From the NCBI GenBank assembly GCA_002238765.1, contig MPMZ01000002.1:1-64000 (forward strand): a stretch of DNA of 64,000 nucleotides, in the 5' to 3' direction. The notes under the pieces are model-generated. The model had not been told where the DNA came from and did not search any database. It saw only the letters and a program-made list of their open reading frames with translations. A program made the translations under genes and the position numbers. The DNA is from Nitrospira sp. bin75 (GTDB lineage: Bacteria; Nitrospirota; Nitrospiria; Nitrospirales; UBA8639). Shown here one piece after another: positions 53,113 to 63,175 of the stretch (the stretch's first letter is position 1; every line of letters starts with the position of its first letter).

Positions 53113-55569
53113 TCAGCGGTCCCAGCAGCACCTCTTGTACTTCTTGCCACTTCCGCAGGGACAGAATTCGTTGCGTCTGATTTTTCGACTTTCAGTTATG
53201 GCGTTGGAGAGTCGCTTCTGGCGCAAGCCCTTCGTTTTCAAACGCAACCTTGGTAACTGGTCAGGCGGGATATTGGCCAACCCGACCCATTTCCAATCGA
53301 CTTCTTGAAGTTCACCAGTCGCTGAATAGCTGAGTTCCATCAGGAGCCGACGCGACTCGCTATGCATGACGACGAGCGTTTGGGCGTGATCAAGTCCCCA
53401 AGCTGCTTTTCTTGGTCCTGAATGTTCAGTCCAACAGTAGATCGTTAATTTAACATTGCCATGCGTTGAAAAAGGCTTGGGTCGCTTTGTGGTAGGTTGG
53501 CGTGTCAATTCTTCAATGATGTCGGTGTCAATCTTTGTTCGCCAATCGCCTCCGATATCGAGTATGTAGGCTACGACCGCTGCTCGCCCAGGTTTGTTGT
53601 TCTGAGACAGAACTTCGATGATTTTCTGAAGACGTGCTGGTATACCCTGCTTTAGCGAACAGGGTGCATTGGAATCAAACATACGTTCGTGAAAGAATTT
53701 GTCAACCTTCGAACGGTAGCCGATGAAATCGATTGGAGCGTCTGAGTCGCCTTGCACCCCCTTGGCGTGGGTACTGTAATGATTATGATCGAGATAAAGA
53801 CCGAGATGATCCAATTCATCGTTACATTGGATGACATCCGAATCGAAAGCCTGCATGCGCTGTTCGATATAATGGAGAAAGACCAAAGGATTTTCGAAAA
53901 TGTCTGCATAAACTCGCAAATCGTCTAAAGATATCGCCCAAACAGGTGATGCACCAACGTCGACGCCGATCTTTCGGAGATGTTGAATTTGTGCCGCAAG
54001 TTCCGTGAACGGATCCAAAGTAACAGGGCAAATCGTGATATGCCGAAAATCGGACTTGCGAAGTTTATCAATCTGACTATGATTGCTATCGAATAATGGA
54101 ACACTTTCGGCAGTCTTCAAATAATCGAGGAATCTTCGCCCCTGCATTGCTGGTTTCAAGACGAGATTCTTAAGTGAAATGATGTATGCGGGAAAGTCAC
54201 TTGATGGGGGTGTGTATGTGAAAGCACCGCCTCGCGCTTCAATGACAAATAGATGAGCGTCGTAAATCAAGAGACCGTCGGCTTCACACCACTCAGTCGC
54301 ACCCGAGTCAGTCTTGCCACGATAGTAAACGTTCTTCAGCACTTTAGCGCCCGGCAGTAGACGTTTAAGATATTTGAAGGGTAGATCCTCTGATTGACTG
54401 CGCTGGATTGTATTCCAAGTCTCCTGATAATCAGGTTTCAGGCGCAGGATAACACGCTGCATGACGCGGTATATATTGTCGAACAGGCTGTAGAGGTCAA
54501 AGCAATAACATTGATCTTCCAGCCGAATAAATGGGCGCTTGAATACTGGCCAAATGCGCAATGGCCAGCCACGGAATTCACCTTCAGCAAAGAAATCTTT
54601 CTCCTCACCTGTCCGCCAACTCAGTTCTACTAAGAGTTTCTCTGGAAGAGCAGTAATTTTTTGGACATCGAATAGATTCATGCCTAATAATCGACCCCCA
54701 ATATCAGCATGGCGATCTTCCCAAGTATTTTCTTTAATAACCGTGGCTATTAGATCAGAAAGATTTGGGTTGGAATCCGAAGATAAATCAATGACTTTTT
54801 TGTCGACAGCGTCCATCGTGTCGCTCTGGAATTGTTTGAGGTCATCGAAGCGGTCCTGGATGCCAAACGACAAAGCATGCCAGATTTTCGTAATTTCTGT
54901 GACGAACTGCTCACCAGAGATTCCGAAGAGCTCTTGAAGAATGCCAGTATGTGGGTGGAACATATCTTCTAGATAGGCTGGTTCGTGGACTTGATACCTA
55001 CGACCCCTTACATTGCACCAGAAAAGTTGAGCTTTGAACTGAAACTCCTCGAAGTTTTTGTCAAAATGGGGATCGTCGGTTCTATTCTTTGCCGTACGGC
55101 AAATCTGGTAGTCCAAGTTTATCTTAGTAAATAGCTCTTCAATTTTAGACCTGAGGTTATCCCACTCTTCATTCGTTACGTCGTCTCTTTGATTTTTTGC
55201 CGGTGGGACTGCTGCAATGACGCTTTGAACATAGTCAATCATGCGCAATGAGGCACCTTCTTTTTCGCCAATTTCGACTTCCGCCTCAATTCTTACATGC
55301 GCCATCGCCATTTCCCACCAAGCACGATGTAGGAGTTTTTCTGGGGGTAGCACCTTGATGAGATCCGCGATTTCGGTGACTAGCATATTGATGTCTCCGA
55401 CAATCTTTGGATGCTCTTCGACTAGATGTTTTTGGAATTTTTCAAATTCCCCATCTTGCCAATTGGACTTATAGATAATGTTTTTTCCAAGACGTGCCAT
55501 GGCAGGAGATCCCATTGATAGCGTTTTGTCTGGCTTCTGTGGCTTCAATTTCTTGGCCATGATGTTCAC
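53113..55569 (-). CDS. Large SEC-C protein with PD-(D/E)XK-like motif, unknown function
   Basis: 818 residues. The extreme C-terminus is a SEC-C zinc motif (RRNEFCPCGSGKKYKRCCW). Near residues 428-450, EWCEADGLLIYDAHLFVIEA followed by RGG resembles the core of NERD/PD-(D/E)XK nucleases, with Arg where Lys is usual. The N-terminal ~300 residues are helical and unassigned. There is no signal peptide or membrane segment. It follows the dead R-M pair in an AT-rich block, so a nucleic-acid-directed defence role is possible but unproven. Confidence 0.65.
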   Translation of the reverse strand: MNIMAKKLKPQKPDKTLSMGSPAMARLGKNIIYKSNWQDGEFEKFQKHLVEEHPKIVGDINMLVTEIADLIKVLPPEKLLHRAWWEMAMAHVRIEAEVEIGEKEGASLRMIDYVQSVIAAVPPAKNQRDDVTNEEWDNLRSKIEELFTKINLDYQICRTAKNRTDDPHFDKNFEEFQFKAQLFWCNVRGRRYQVHEPAYLEDMFHPHTGILQELFGISGEQFVTEITKIWHALSFGIQDRFDDLKQFQSDTMDAVDKKVIDLSSDSNPNLSDLIATVIKENTWEDRHADIGGRLLGMNLFDVQKITALPEKLLVELSWRTGEEKDFFAEGEFRGWPLRIWPVFKRPFIRLEDQCYCFDLYSLFDNIYRVMQRVILRLKPDYQETWNTIQRSQSEDLPFKYLKRLLPGAKVLKNVYYRGKTDSGATEWCEADGLLIYDAHLFVIEARGGAFTYTPPSSDFPAYIISLKNLVLKPAMQGRRFLDYLKTAESVPLFDSNHSQIDKLRKSDFRHITICPVTLDPFTELAAQIQHLRKIGVDVGASPVWAISLDDLRVYADIFENPLVFLHYIEQRMQAFDSDVIQCNDELDHLGLYLDHNHYSTHAKGVQGDSDAPIDFIGYRSKVDKFFHERMFDSNAPCSLKQGIPARLQKIIEVLSQNNKPGRAAVVAYILDIGGDWRTKIDTDIIEELTRQPTTKRPKPFSTHGNVKLTIYCWTEHSGPRKAAWGLDHAQTLVVMHSESRRLLMELSYSATGELQEVDWKWVGLANIPPDQLPRLRLKTKGLRQKRLSNAITESRKIRRNEFCPCGSGKKYKRCCWDR

Positions 55570-55602
55570 CCGCCTTGTTTAGTATTCGAGAAGTCCTTCC
55601 TG

Positions 55603-57834
55603 CTACTTCACGTCGAGTGGATCCACGTTCACCACGAATTTCAGGCGTCGATAGGCTTTTTCCCTCGTCATCAACTCGAGCGTCCGTTGGACGAGGGTTC
55701 GCCCGGCGGTGCCGTCAGCGACTTTGACCAACAGATGATAGTGGGAAAGCCCTCGGGGCTTGGCCCCATGTGAGGCGAGGGGACCCAGGATGGCGTCCTG
55801 TTCATGCCGTTGTGTGTCTCCTCGCGCGATCATGTCGGCGAGGCCATTCGTGAGATGCTGCCGCCATATGTTTGCGGCTTCCTCGGCTTCGGTTGCTGCC
55901 TGGCCCGAGACGTGCAACTGGATGAGCTGCCCGAAGGGAGGGTACCCCACCAGCCGGCGAAAGGCCAATTCATGGTCGTAGAAGAGCTTGGGCTGTTGTT
56001 GGCCGACGGCGTGCATCACCGGATGCGACGGCAGGCGCGTTTGAATGATCGCGGACCCGGAGAGGCCGGGGGTTAACAGATCGACGGCTTGCTGGAGATG
56101 GTGAAACACGCGTTCCGACGATCGAAAGTCCGGCACGTGCAGGTCGGCGTCCGCGTAGGGGATGACGACGCATCGCACCGGCGTGAAGGGGGAGGCCTGA
56201 AAAAGCAGTTGCGTCCCGACGATGATCTGCATCTGTCCTTGTGAAAATTGCTCTCTGACGCGGCGTGCAATGGATTCGCTCCGGATCGTGTTGCCGTCAT
56301 ACCGTCCGACGGCGGCGTGGGGGTACAGCCGTTGTAACTCTTCTTCAAGGCGTTCGGTGCCGAATCCCACCGGTTCCAAGCGAATGCCGGAACAGGCTGG
56401 ACACGCGGTTGGTATGGGCTCGGCCTGCCCACAATAGGAGCACCGCAGTTGTGATTGCCGGAGACTCAAGGCAATCCGGCAGCGCGGGCATTGCGGCGCC
56501 GTTCCACAATCCCGGCAGGTGACGGACGAAGAAAACCCTTTTCGATTGTGATAGACGACGACCCCGCCACCTTGTGCCATGGCCTGCTCGATGTCGTTTT
56601 GCATCGCATCCGAGAAGATCGTGCCGAACGGAGTTTCTTGAAGGCTGATGATCTGAATCGGATGTGGTGTGCTCCGGCCGGCGAAAGTCCGATGGGACTT
56701 CTCGTCGTTCGCAAGGCGATGGACGCTCTCCAGCGTGGGGTACGGCGTGTGAAGCACCAGCACGGCGTCGTCCAATTCGGCTCTTTTTCGTGCGACCTCT
56801 CGGGCGTGATAGTGCGGACTCGGATCTTCCTTGTAGGCGCTGTCCTCTTCATGTTCGACCCACACGCAGCCCAGGGCAGGGAGAGGAAGGAACAGCGCGG
56901 ACCTGGTCCCCACGACCACGGGATAGTGCCCTTGTTTGATGGCTTGCCAGTGTTGAAAACGCTGTTTGTCTGAAAGGCCGCTGTGAAACTCGGCTATCGG
57001 ACATTTGAGCGAGTGCCGGAGATGCGCGATCAGGCGCGCTGACTGGTTGATACTCGGGGCGATCACCAGGACCGTGCGTGCCCGGGCCGTGGTTTCTCGT
57101 ATGACGTTGCCCAACAGGGAGTGCGGAAATGTCGATTCAGTGGTCAGCACTTCCCCGAATCGTTCGGCTTGCAGGTGTTGCTGAAAATTGCCCCACCACG
57201 AGGGGAGGCCGGGGCTTTCATCCGGGACTTCGAGAAAGCCCTGTACAGGGGACGTTGGTGGAGGAACGTGGTGAAACGGCAGTTCGGTCCAGTCTTGCCG
57301 GTCCTGAATCCACTGGTGCCGTTTGAGCCGTTGCAGGACAGTGGAGGGGTTATCCAGCAGCGTGTCAATGGTTGAGCGTGCCAGGCCTTTGGAACGTTTG
57401 GCGAGAGCGGCAAGGAGTCTGTGCGTGGAGGTACCGGCGCGGGTGGTTTCCAGGTGTTGTCGGCCTTGCGGGGTAATAGTCCAACGGGTACTGCTGCGAA
57501 AGGGGACGTCCGGCGGTTGGACAAGCCCCAGGCAGGTTCCCGTTGGTGCCAGGTAATAGTCGGCTATCCATTGCGCCAAGGCGATGAGCGTGGGGTCCGG
57601 GTCCCAGTGCGCGGAGGTGAGGAGATGCAGGTCGCGAATACGGCCCGGAGCAACGGGGGGTTGCTTCGCGTTCCCGGCAAGAGAGACAATAATCCCGGGC
57701 TTGACACGCGGCCCGAACGGCGCCAGCACCCATTGCCCTATTTTAGGATTGGAACGCCACGACTGGGGAATACGGTACGTAAACGATTGAGAGGTCCTGG
57801 GAGGAAAGACAACGTCGGCATAGGATGGTGGCAT
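55603..57834 (-). CDS. priA: PriA-like primosomal protein lacking helicase ATPase motifs
   Basis: 743 residues. The N-terminal DNA-binding region (YADVVFPPRTSQSFTYRIP, then GQWVLAPFGPRVKPGIIVSL) and the PriA zinc-binding region (CRDCGTAPQCPRC, CSYCGQ, CPAC) are clear, as are GTERLEEEL and VGTQLLFQASPF. The Walker A expected before LLGNVIRE is absent (TTESTFPHS replaces a GxGKT loop), and the DEEH box reads WVEHEEDSAYKED. Actinobacterial PriA proteins are also annotated as lacking helicase activity. It probably scaffolds replication restart. Confidence 0.88.
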   Translation of the reverse strand: MPPSYADVVFPPRTSQSFTYRIPQSWRSNPKIGQWVLAPFGPRVKPGIIVSLAGNAKQPPVAPGRIRDLHLLTSAHWDPDPTLIALAQWIADYYLAPTGTCLGLVQPPDVPFRSSTRWTITPQGRQHLETTRAGTSTHRLLAALAKRSKGLARSTIDTLLDNPSTVLQRLKRHQWIQDRQDWTELPFHHVPPPTSPVQGFLEVPDESPGLPSWWGNFQQHLQAERFGEVLTTESTFPHSLLGNVIRETTARARTVLVIAPSINQSARLIAHLRHSLKCPIAEFHSGLSDKQRFQHWQAIKQGHYPVVVGTRSALFLPLPALGCVWVEHEEDSAYKEDPSPHYHAREVARKRAELDDAVLVLHTPYPTLESVHRLANDEKSHRTFAGRSTPHPIQIISLQETPFGTIFSDAMQNDIEQAMAQGGGVVVYHNRKGFSSSVTCRDCGTAPQCPRCRIALSLRQSQLRCSYCGQAEPIPTACPACSGIRLEPVGFGTERLEEELQRLYPHAAVGRYDGNTIRSESIARRVREQFSQGQMQIIVGTQLLFQASPFTPVRCVVIPYADADLHVPDFRSSERVFHHLQQAVDLLTPGLSGSAIIQTRLPSHPVMHAVGQQQPKLFYDHELAFRRLVGYPPFGQLIQLHVSGQAATEAEEAANIWRQHLTNGLADMIARGDTQRHEQDAILGPLASHGAKPRGLSHYHLLVKVADGTAGRTLVQRTLELMTREKAYRRLKFVVNVDPLDVK

Positions 57835-57913
57835 ATCGGCTATTGTGCCAAAGGATGGGCGCCCTCACAACGAAAGGGAAGCAGGTTCTGAGAAAAAATC
57901 TGAATTTCGTGGG

Positions 57914-57941
57914 GTAGGGAACAACGATCGTTGTTCCCTAC
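57914..57941. promoter_or_regulatory. Perfect 28-bp palindrome
   Basis: Both halves begin GTAGGGAACAACGA; symmetry is complete with no loop. It lies 14 bp before the ATG at 57956 and ~80 bp before the divergent priA start. It may be an operator or a cruciform/terminator element. Confidence 0.6.
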
Positions 57942-57955
57942 GCGGATTACCGGTC

Positions 57956-58489
57956 ATGATCAACAAGAGAACAGGGAACGGTGTGCTCCTCGTGATGCTT
58001 TGGGCGTTTGTCGGGATGGCAGGCATGCTGCCTTGGCCGGTGTATGGACAGGAAGAGGCGCCGACCTCGCTCCCGAGTCCTTCGCCTTCCCAATCTTCCG
58101 GGGAAACGCATTTGCGGGATTTTTCTCCTCTTCCGGAAGAGCCCGAAGAGTTTGACGATCGTGAGGTCAAGGCGTATTACGACTGGCGCAATGATCTGTT
58201 CTTTCGGGAATTCGACATGAACGGGGACGGCGTGGTGAACTACATGACCGCCAGGCGAACCTACAAGGTCTGGTTGGATGAATTCGGCACACCCGTCGTC
58301 GTGACGGTCGGGGCTCCGTTGTTCTATTGGCTGGATCGCAACGGGAATGGGGCATTTGAAACGGGCAAAGGCGAGATGTGGTCGGACCCGGACGAGGACG
58401 GCCTCACCGGCAATGAAAAGACGTACGATACCAGCCCTCTGGAACAGCAGCCTTCGCGTATTCCACGGTGGTCCGCGCCTTCTCCGTAG
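57956..58489 (+). CDS. Exported EF-hand-like calcium-binding protein
   Basis: 177 residues. The signal peptide (VLLVMLWAFVGMAGMLPWPV then YGQEE) is followed by a Pro/Ser linker and EF-hand-like loops: DMNGDGVVNYMT, DRNGNGAFETGKGE and DPDEDGLTGNE. The acidic loops suggest Ca2+ binding in the periplasm. The ATG at 57956 is chosen because the signal peptide starts there. A perfect palindrome overlaps its upstream region. Confidence 0.75.
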   Translation: MINKRTGNGVLLVMLWAFVGMAGMLPWPVYGQEEAPTSLPSPSPSQSSGETHLRDFSPLPEEPEEFDDREVKAYYDWRNDLFFREFDMNGDGVVNYMTARRTYKVWLDEFGTPVVVTVGAPLFYWLDRNGNGAFETGKGEMWSDPDEDGLTGNEKTYDTSPLEQQPSRIPRWSAPSP

Positions 58490-58654
58490 TCACTGGTCGG
58501 TTTTTTGTGATTGGTGACGCCCCCCACCGGTTCGCCGGCGGGCTTTGCCCTTGGCTCACCGACTCCCCCTCAAGGGGGGAGTGATAGCCAAGTACCATCG
58601 GTAGACTTACGCATCTCGTTCTTTTAAGATGGCGTCTTGACGGAAGAAAGGGCA

Positions 58655-59005
58655 ATGTCAAGTTCCATTGCCGGAATAAAAGCGGTTATCCGACCGAGCG
58701 TGCGGACCACGATCCGTAACACTTTGGCCTCGGTGATTCAGGAAGTTACGGAGCAAGAATTACGGATAGCCTCAAAAACTAAAAGTTTCCGTGAGTCGCT
58801 GATGGAGGTGATTCAATCCATGAATCGCGTTCAGCCGGATAAAGAAAAACAAGCAGACGAAAAAGCGCCGAAACGCATTCAAACGCAGATCCATCGGCGT
58901 AAGAAGGCCAAGGCGGTCTCTCCCCTGACGAATGAATGGGAAAGTTCGCAAGCTGAACCTCCCAAAGGCTTGAAACGCCCACCGCAGGATATGCGGAACT
59001 CGTAA
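58655..59005 (+). CDS. Small basic hypothetical protein
   Basis: About 116 residues from an ATG preceded by AAAGGG. The N-terminal half is helical (RTTIRNTLASVIQEVTEQEL); the C-terminal half is Lys/Arg/Pro-rich (IQTQIHRRKKAKAVSP) and probably disordered. No family recognised. A nucleic-acid-binding role is possible. Confidence 0.45.
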   Translation: MSSSIAGIKAVIRPSVRTTIRNTLASVIQEVTEQELRIASKTKSFRESLMEVIQSMNRVQPDKEKQADEKAPKRIQTQIHRRKKAKAVSPLTNEWESSQAEPPKGLKRPPQDMRNS

Positions 59006-59152
59006 ATCTTCCGCCCCCCTTCGATCCTTGTCAATCAAGCGCGACGCAAGAAGAGCCCCAGAGGTGAGCAAGGATCTAAGCAATGGGTGATTACACGTGT
59101 TCATACGAGTTGCCTGCCATGATACCGTGGCGTCTTGGTCCGGAGTGAATTC

Positions 59153-61489
59153 ATGCATGCAGATTTGATTCGAACCCTTGCCAAAGTCGACCGGCCAGGC
59201 GACGTCTGTGCGGCTGGCGATCTCCCGCTGACGATGCCGGGTTTGGAGGTTGAGGGCCTGGGCACGCTACGTCTGCCGCTGGCAGAGACTCAGGCCCGCG
59301 CCCTGATAGCGCGATGCGTGCAGGCGCCCTACGGCAAGGGTACGCAAACGCTGGTGGACACGGACGTACGTCGCGTTTGGGAGATGGATCCAGCGTGTTT
59401 CGAGTTGACCAACCCGAAGTGGGAGCGGTTGATCGAGTCGATTCTCCATGAAGTACAACAGCGGTTGGGGCTTGAGGAACGCAAGCTGTCCGCACACCTG
59501 TACAAGCTGCTGGTATACGAGAAGGAGAGTTTTTTTCTGCCGCACCGTGACGGGGAAAAGCTGGACGGAATGGTGGCCACGTTGATTGTCGCTTTGCCGT
59601 CGGTGCATGAAGGCGGGGAATTGGTTATCCGACATGAGGGCCGGGTACATGAGATCGTTTTTGCTGGTGCAGCCTCAGGGCTGGAATTGAGTTACGCGGC
59701 CTTTTACGCCGACTGCCAGCATGAGGTCAAACCCTTGATCAGCGGTTATCGCCTGTGCCTGGCCTACAACGTGACGCTCGCCAAGTCCCCGGGCAGGCAA
59801 GGTCTCCATGCACCGTTGTATGTCGACGTGGGCATCAGGGTTGCGGAACTTCTCGGAGCGTGGCGCGAGAAGGGAGAAACGGAAAAGCTCGCCGTAACCC
59901 TGGAGCATCGGTACACGCGGGACGGGCTCACGCTGAACAAACTCAAGGGCATCGATCGCGCACGTGCAGAGGTGTTGTTCGAGGCGGCGGAGCAGACTGG
60001 CTGCGTCGCGCACCTGGCCCTGGTCACCCTGTGGCAGTATGGCGCCGTCGACTATGACGAAGACGATTACTTCCATCCGGTCCGGGGACGATATTACCGG
60101 CGTTACGACAATGATGACGTTGATGGAGACATCGGCAGCGGACGTGAGATGGGTGAAATCTTCGAGACCAGTTTGACGGCGAATGACTGGTCAGACCGTC
60201 ACGGAGACACCTGTCGGTTCGGCAGGATGGAACTGGACGACGATGAAATCGTCACCAACGCGGCCCTCGACACCGACGATCCAAGCGAGGAAGAATTCGA
60301 AGGCTACACCGGTAATGCGGGCATGACCCTGGCTCGCTGGTACCACCGGGCCGCGGTCCTGATCTGGCCGCGAGAGCAACACTTCTCCGTGCTGTGCAGC
60401 ACCGGAACAGAGTTCGCCATCGGTGGCCTGGAAGCGATGGTGAAAGCACTGAAACGGGCTCCCGGGACGCAGCGAGCAGCACAGCGGACGGACTGTTTGA
60501 AATTTGCAAGAGCCATCATCGATAGCTGGACACTGCCACGTGGTGGGTGGTTTGACGAGAGCAACGGTGAAACAGATCGAAGCGTATTCTCCAAGCTGCT
60601 GAGCACGCTGGACGATCCGGACCTGATGCGCCGTTTCCTGTCTGAGGTCGTACCGAACGATGGTGGTATCAAATTCCCTCCCGAGTTCGTAAAATTTTGC
60701 AGGCGCCACGGCTTGGTCGGCTTCGGGGCAGAGTTGGCCAGGGTGATCGGTGTCGTTACGAAAATGACGCTTCTCAGGAACGCGGAATTGCTGTTCTTGC
60801 TTTGCCGTCAGCTTGATAACGAGGCAGACGACCTCGCGCTCTGCATCCGCTTGTGCGAGCACGCGGCCCTGTCACTGGAGAGATTTGACAGTCAAGCTCC
60901 GGAAGACCAAGGGCAAGCCCAGGAGCTTGACCGTACCGCCTTGCTCTGCACGTTGGTGAGCGCGATGCTGGACGTCGATGCGGAAGGCCCGTTGTGGAAA
61001 GTGATCGATCACGCCTTGGCCCATCGGGACAAGTATGAATTGACCAGGACTCACCTGGCTGCAATCTTCAAGCTTGAGTCTCGGCTTGGAACGCGGTCGC
61101 CGTCCAGCGAGGCCATTGCACGCTGGCTATCAACGTGCCGGCGCGAATTGCAGGAGCGAACCGCAAAGGCACCGCAGGCGCCCACGGATTACCGGCGCGA
61201 CGAGAGGGTTTCCTGCCACTGCGCTGACTGTCAAGTCCTGAGTCGTTTCCTGGCAAATCCGGTCGAGCGGGAGTGCCGCATGCCGTTAAACAAGGAGCGG
61301 CGCATGCATCTGCACCAGATCATTGACGGGAATCGTTGCGACCTGACACACGTGACGGAGCGTCGAGGCCGCCCGTACACCTTGGTTTGTAGAAAAACCA
61401 CCGCCTCATACGAAAGGGCATGCGCAACGTTCGAAAGAGACAAATGCAATCTCTCCCGGCTTACCGGAATCGAGCAACGCCTCGGTTAA
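59153..61489 (+). CDS. 2-oxoglutarate/Fe(II)-dependent oxygenase-domain protein
   Basis: 778 residues from the ATG at 59153. The N-terminal ~230 residues form a prolyl-4-hydroxylase-like domain: iron ligands H131 and D133 (FFLPHRDGE) and H190 (CQHEVKP), and 2-oxoglutarate-binding R200 (GYRLCLAYN). The remaining ~550 residues are unassigned and include an acidic stretch (YDEDDYFHPVRGRYYRRYDN). Possible substrates are protein or nucleic acid. It stands alone between hypothetical genes and nuo. Confidence 0.82.
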   Translation: MHADLIRTLAKVDRPGDVCAAGDLPLTMPGLEVEGLGTLRLPLAETQARALIARCVQAPYGKGTQTLVDTDVRRVWEMDPACFELTNPKWERLIESILHEVQQRLGLEERKLSAHLYKLLVYEKESFFLPHRDGEKLDGMVATLIVALPSVHEGGELVIRHEGRVHEIVFAGAASGLELSYAAFYADCQHEVKPLISGYRLCLAYNVTLAKSPGRQGLHAPLYVDVGIRVAELLGAWREKGETEKLAVTLEHRYTRDGLTLNKLKGIDRARAEVLFEAAEQTGCVAHLALVTLWQYGAVDYDEDDYFHPVRGRYYRRYDNDDVDGDIGSGREMGEIFETSLTANDWSDRHGDTCRFGRMELDDDEIVTNAALDTDDPSEEEFEGYTGNAGMTLARWYHRAAVLIWPREQHFSVLCSTGTEFAIGGLEAMVKALKRAPGTQRAAQRTDCLKFARAIIDSWTLPRGGWFDESNGETDRSVFSKLLSTLDDPDLMRRFLSEVVPNDGGIKFPPEFVKFCRRHGLVGFGAELARVIGVVTKMTLLRNAELLFLLCRQLDNEADDLALCIRLCEHAALSLERFDSQAPEDQGQAQELDRTALLCTLVSAMLDVDAEGPLWKVIDHALAHRDKYELTRTHLAAIFKLESRLGTRSPSSEAIARWLSTCRRELQERTAKAPQAPTDYRRDERVSCHCADCQVLSRFLANPVERECRMPLNKERRMHLHQIIDGNRCDLTHVTERRGRPYTLVCRKTTASYERACATFERDKCNLSRLTGIEQRLG

Positions 61490-61734
61490 TGCCTCGACGT
61501 CAGTGAGCCCCGGACCCGCAAACACGACCACGTTCCACGTGCGATTTTCTTGTCATTACACTGCCCGCGGCTCGTGGACGCGGCAATGGGGCTTTTGAAA
61601 CGGAATGGTAGGTCTTTTGTTCTCTTGATTCGTCCAAAAATGGGGTGCTACGATGAAAAACTGTGCGAAAAGATTGAAGTTTTTGACCCCCGCTTCCGGA
61701 CATCGGAGGCAAGTCCCTGCGAGGTCGAATCCTT

Positions 61735-62121
61735 ATGGTCGGTGGCCTGGATCTGTTTTTTGACTATCTCGCGAAATATTCGCCAATAGTCGTGTTTATT
61801 ATCCTGGCGTTGGGATTCGGGGTGGTCACGCTCCTCCTGAGTTATCTCGTCCAACCGAAGTATCCCGAAGCAGAAAAACTCAGCGTCTATGAATGCGGCA
61901 GTGAGCCGTTTTCCGATTCCCGGATGCCGTTTCCCGTCCGGTATTACGTCATCGCGATGCTGTTCGTTATTTTCGATATTGAAGTCATTTTTCTCTATCC
62001 CTGGGCCGTCACCTTTGACCAACTCGGCGTGATCGGCCTCATTGAAATGATGATTTTTATCGGTCTGTTTGTCGTGGCCTACGTGTATGCGTGGAGAAAG
62101 GGCGCGTTGGAGTGGGACTGA
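61735..62121 (+). CDS. nuoA: NADH-quinone oxidoreductase subunit A
   Basis: 128 residues and three helices, with [19 protein letters not shown] and [20 protein letters not shown], the loop that lies at the quinone site of complex I. It opens a nuoABCD run at the window edge. The 3' end overlaps nuoB by up to 31 bp. Confidence 0.96.
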   Translation: MVGGLDLFFDYLAKYSPIVVFIILALGFGVVTLLLSYLVQPKYPEAEKLSVYECGSEPFSDSRMPFPVRYYVIAMLFVIFDIEVIFLYPWAVTFDQLGVIGLIEMMIFIGLFVVAYVYAWRKGALEWD

Positions 62122-62648
62122 TCCAAATAGGGAAAAAGCACGAGAAAGACGGCGATATCGGGGTCATCACGCTGTCTCTGGAAAAAGCCGCGAATTGGGC
62201 GCGGAAAGGATCGCTTTGGCCGATGACGTTCGGGTTGGCGTGTTGCGCGATTGAGATGATTGCCGCGGTCTCCTCCCGGTATGACGTCGACCGGTATGGG
62301 GCCGGCGTGTTTCGCGGATCTCCGCGCCAATCCGATTTGATGATCGTGGCGGGTACGGTGTGCCGGCGTATGGCTCCGGTCATTCGAAAAATCTACGACC
62401 AGATGCCCGAACCCAAATACGTCATTTCCATGGGGTCCTGCGCCACGTCCGGGAATATTTACGATAGCTACAGCGTGGTCCAAGGCGTGGATCGCTTCGT
62501 GCCGGTCGATATTTACGTACCGGGATGTCCGCCGACCCCCGAAGCCCTGTTCGACGGGATTTTGAAGCTTCAGGATCAGATTATGCAGAAGCGGGTCTTC
62601 ACCAAACAACCCGAGGAAGTCAGACCCCGGGACAAGGTGAGCGGGTAA
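62091..62648 (+). CDS. nuoB: NADH-quinone oxidoreductase subunit B
   Basis: Up to 185 residues; a GTG at 62112 is an alternative start. The N2 [4Fe-4S] ligands are present: adjacent Cys in [11 protein letters not shown], Cys in [18 protein letters not shown], and [11 protein letters not shown]. Its stop overlaps the nuoC start (TAATG). Confidence 0.96.
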   Translation: MEKGRVGVGLIQIGKKHEKDGDIGVITLSLEKAANWARKGSLWPMTFGLACCAIEMIAAVSSRYDVDRYGAGVFRGSPRQSDLMIVAGTVCRRMAPVIRKIYDQMPEPKYVISMGSCATSGNIYDSYSVVQGVDRFVPVDIYVPGCPPTPEALFDGILKLQDQIMQKRVFTKQPEEVRPRDKVSG

Positions 62649-63148
62649 TGCATCCTCTTGCCGAAACCATCCAAGCCCGATTTTCCGACGGGTTCCTGAG
62701 CGCCGAGGAATGGCGGGGTGACCTGGCCGTGACGGTGAAGCGCGACGCGTTGCACGCGATCTGCCGGTTCCTGAAGGATGATCCGTCCATGGCTTGCGAT
62801 TACATCGTCCTCGTCAGTTCAGTGGATTGGCCGGATGAGGAGGAACGCTTTGAAGTCGTCTATGAAGTCTATTCCATCCGCCATCGCCATCGCATCCGTG
62901 TGAAAACGCGGGTGCCGGAACACGACTGTTTCGTGGATTCGTTGACGGATATTTGGCCGGGCGCCGAGTTCATGGAGCGGGAAGTGTTCGACATGATGGG
63001 CATTCGTTTCAACAACCACCCGGACATGCGGCGGATATTGATGCCGGACGACTTTCCCGAAGGCTATCCGTTGCGAAAGGATTTCCCGCTGCAAGGCAAG
63101 GGTTGGCGCGATACGTTCGAGTTTCTGAATGAGGGTGCGACCCCCTGA
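62648..63148 (+). CDS. nuoC: NADH-quinone oxidoreductase subunit C
   Basis: 166 residues from the ATG at 62648. The 30-kDa subunit signature is clear: WPGAEFMEREVFDMMGIRF, RRILMPDDFPEGYPLRKDFP. It is separate from nuoD, which follows after 27 bp. Confidence 0.95.
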   Translation: MHPLAETIQARFSDGFLSAEEWRGDLAVTVKRDALHAICRFLKDDPSMACDYIVLVSSVDWPDEEERFEVVYEVYSIRHRHRIRVKTRVPEHDCFVDSLTDIWPGAEFMEREVFDMMGIRFNNHPDMRRILMPDDFPEGYPLRKDFPLQGKGWRDTFEFLNEGATP

Positions 63149-63175
63149 CGGGCAGGTACGCTTCGAGAAGCAACC

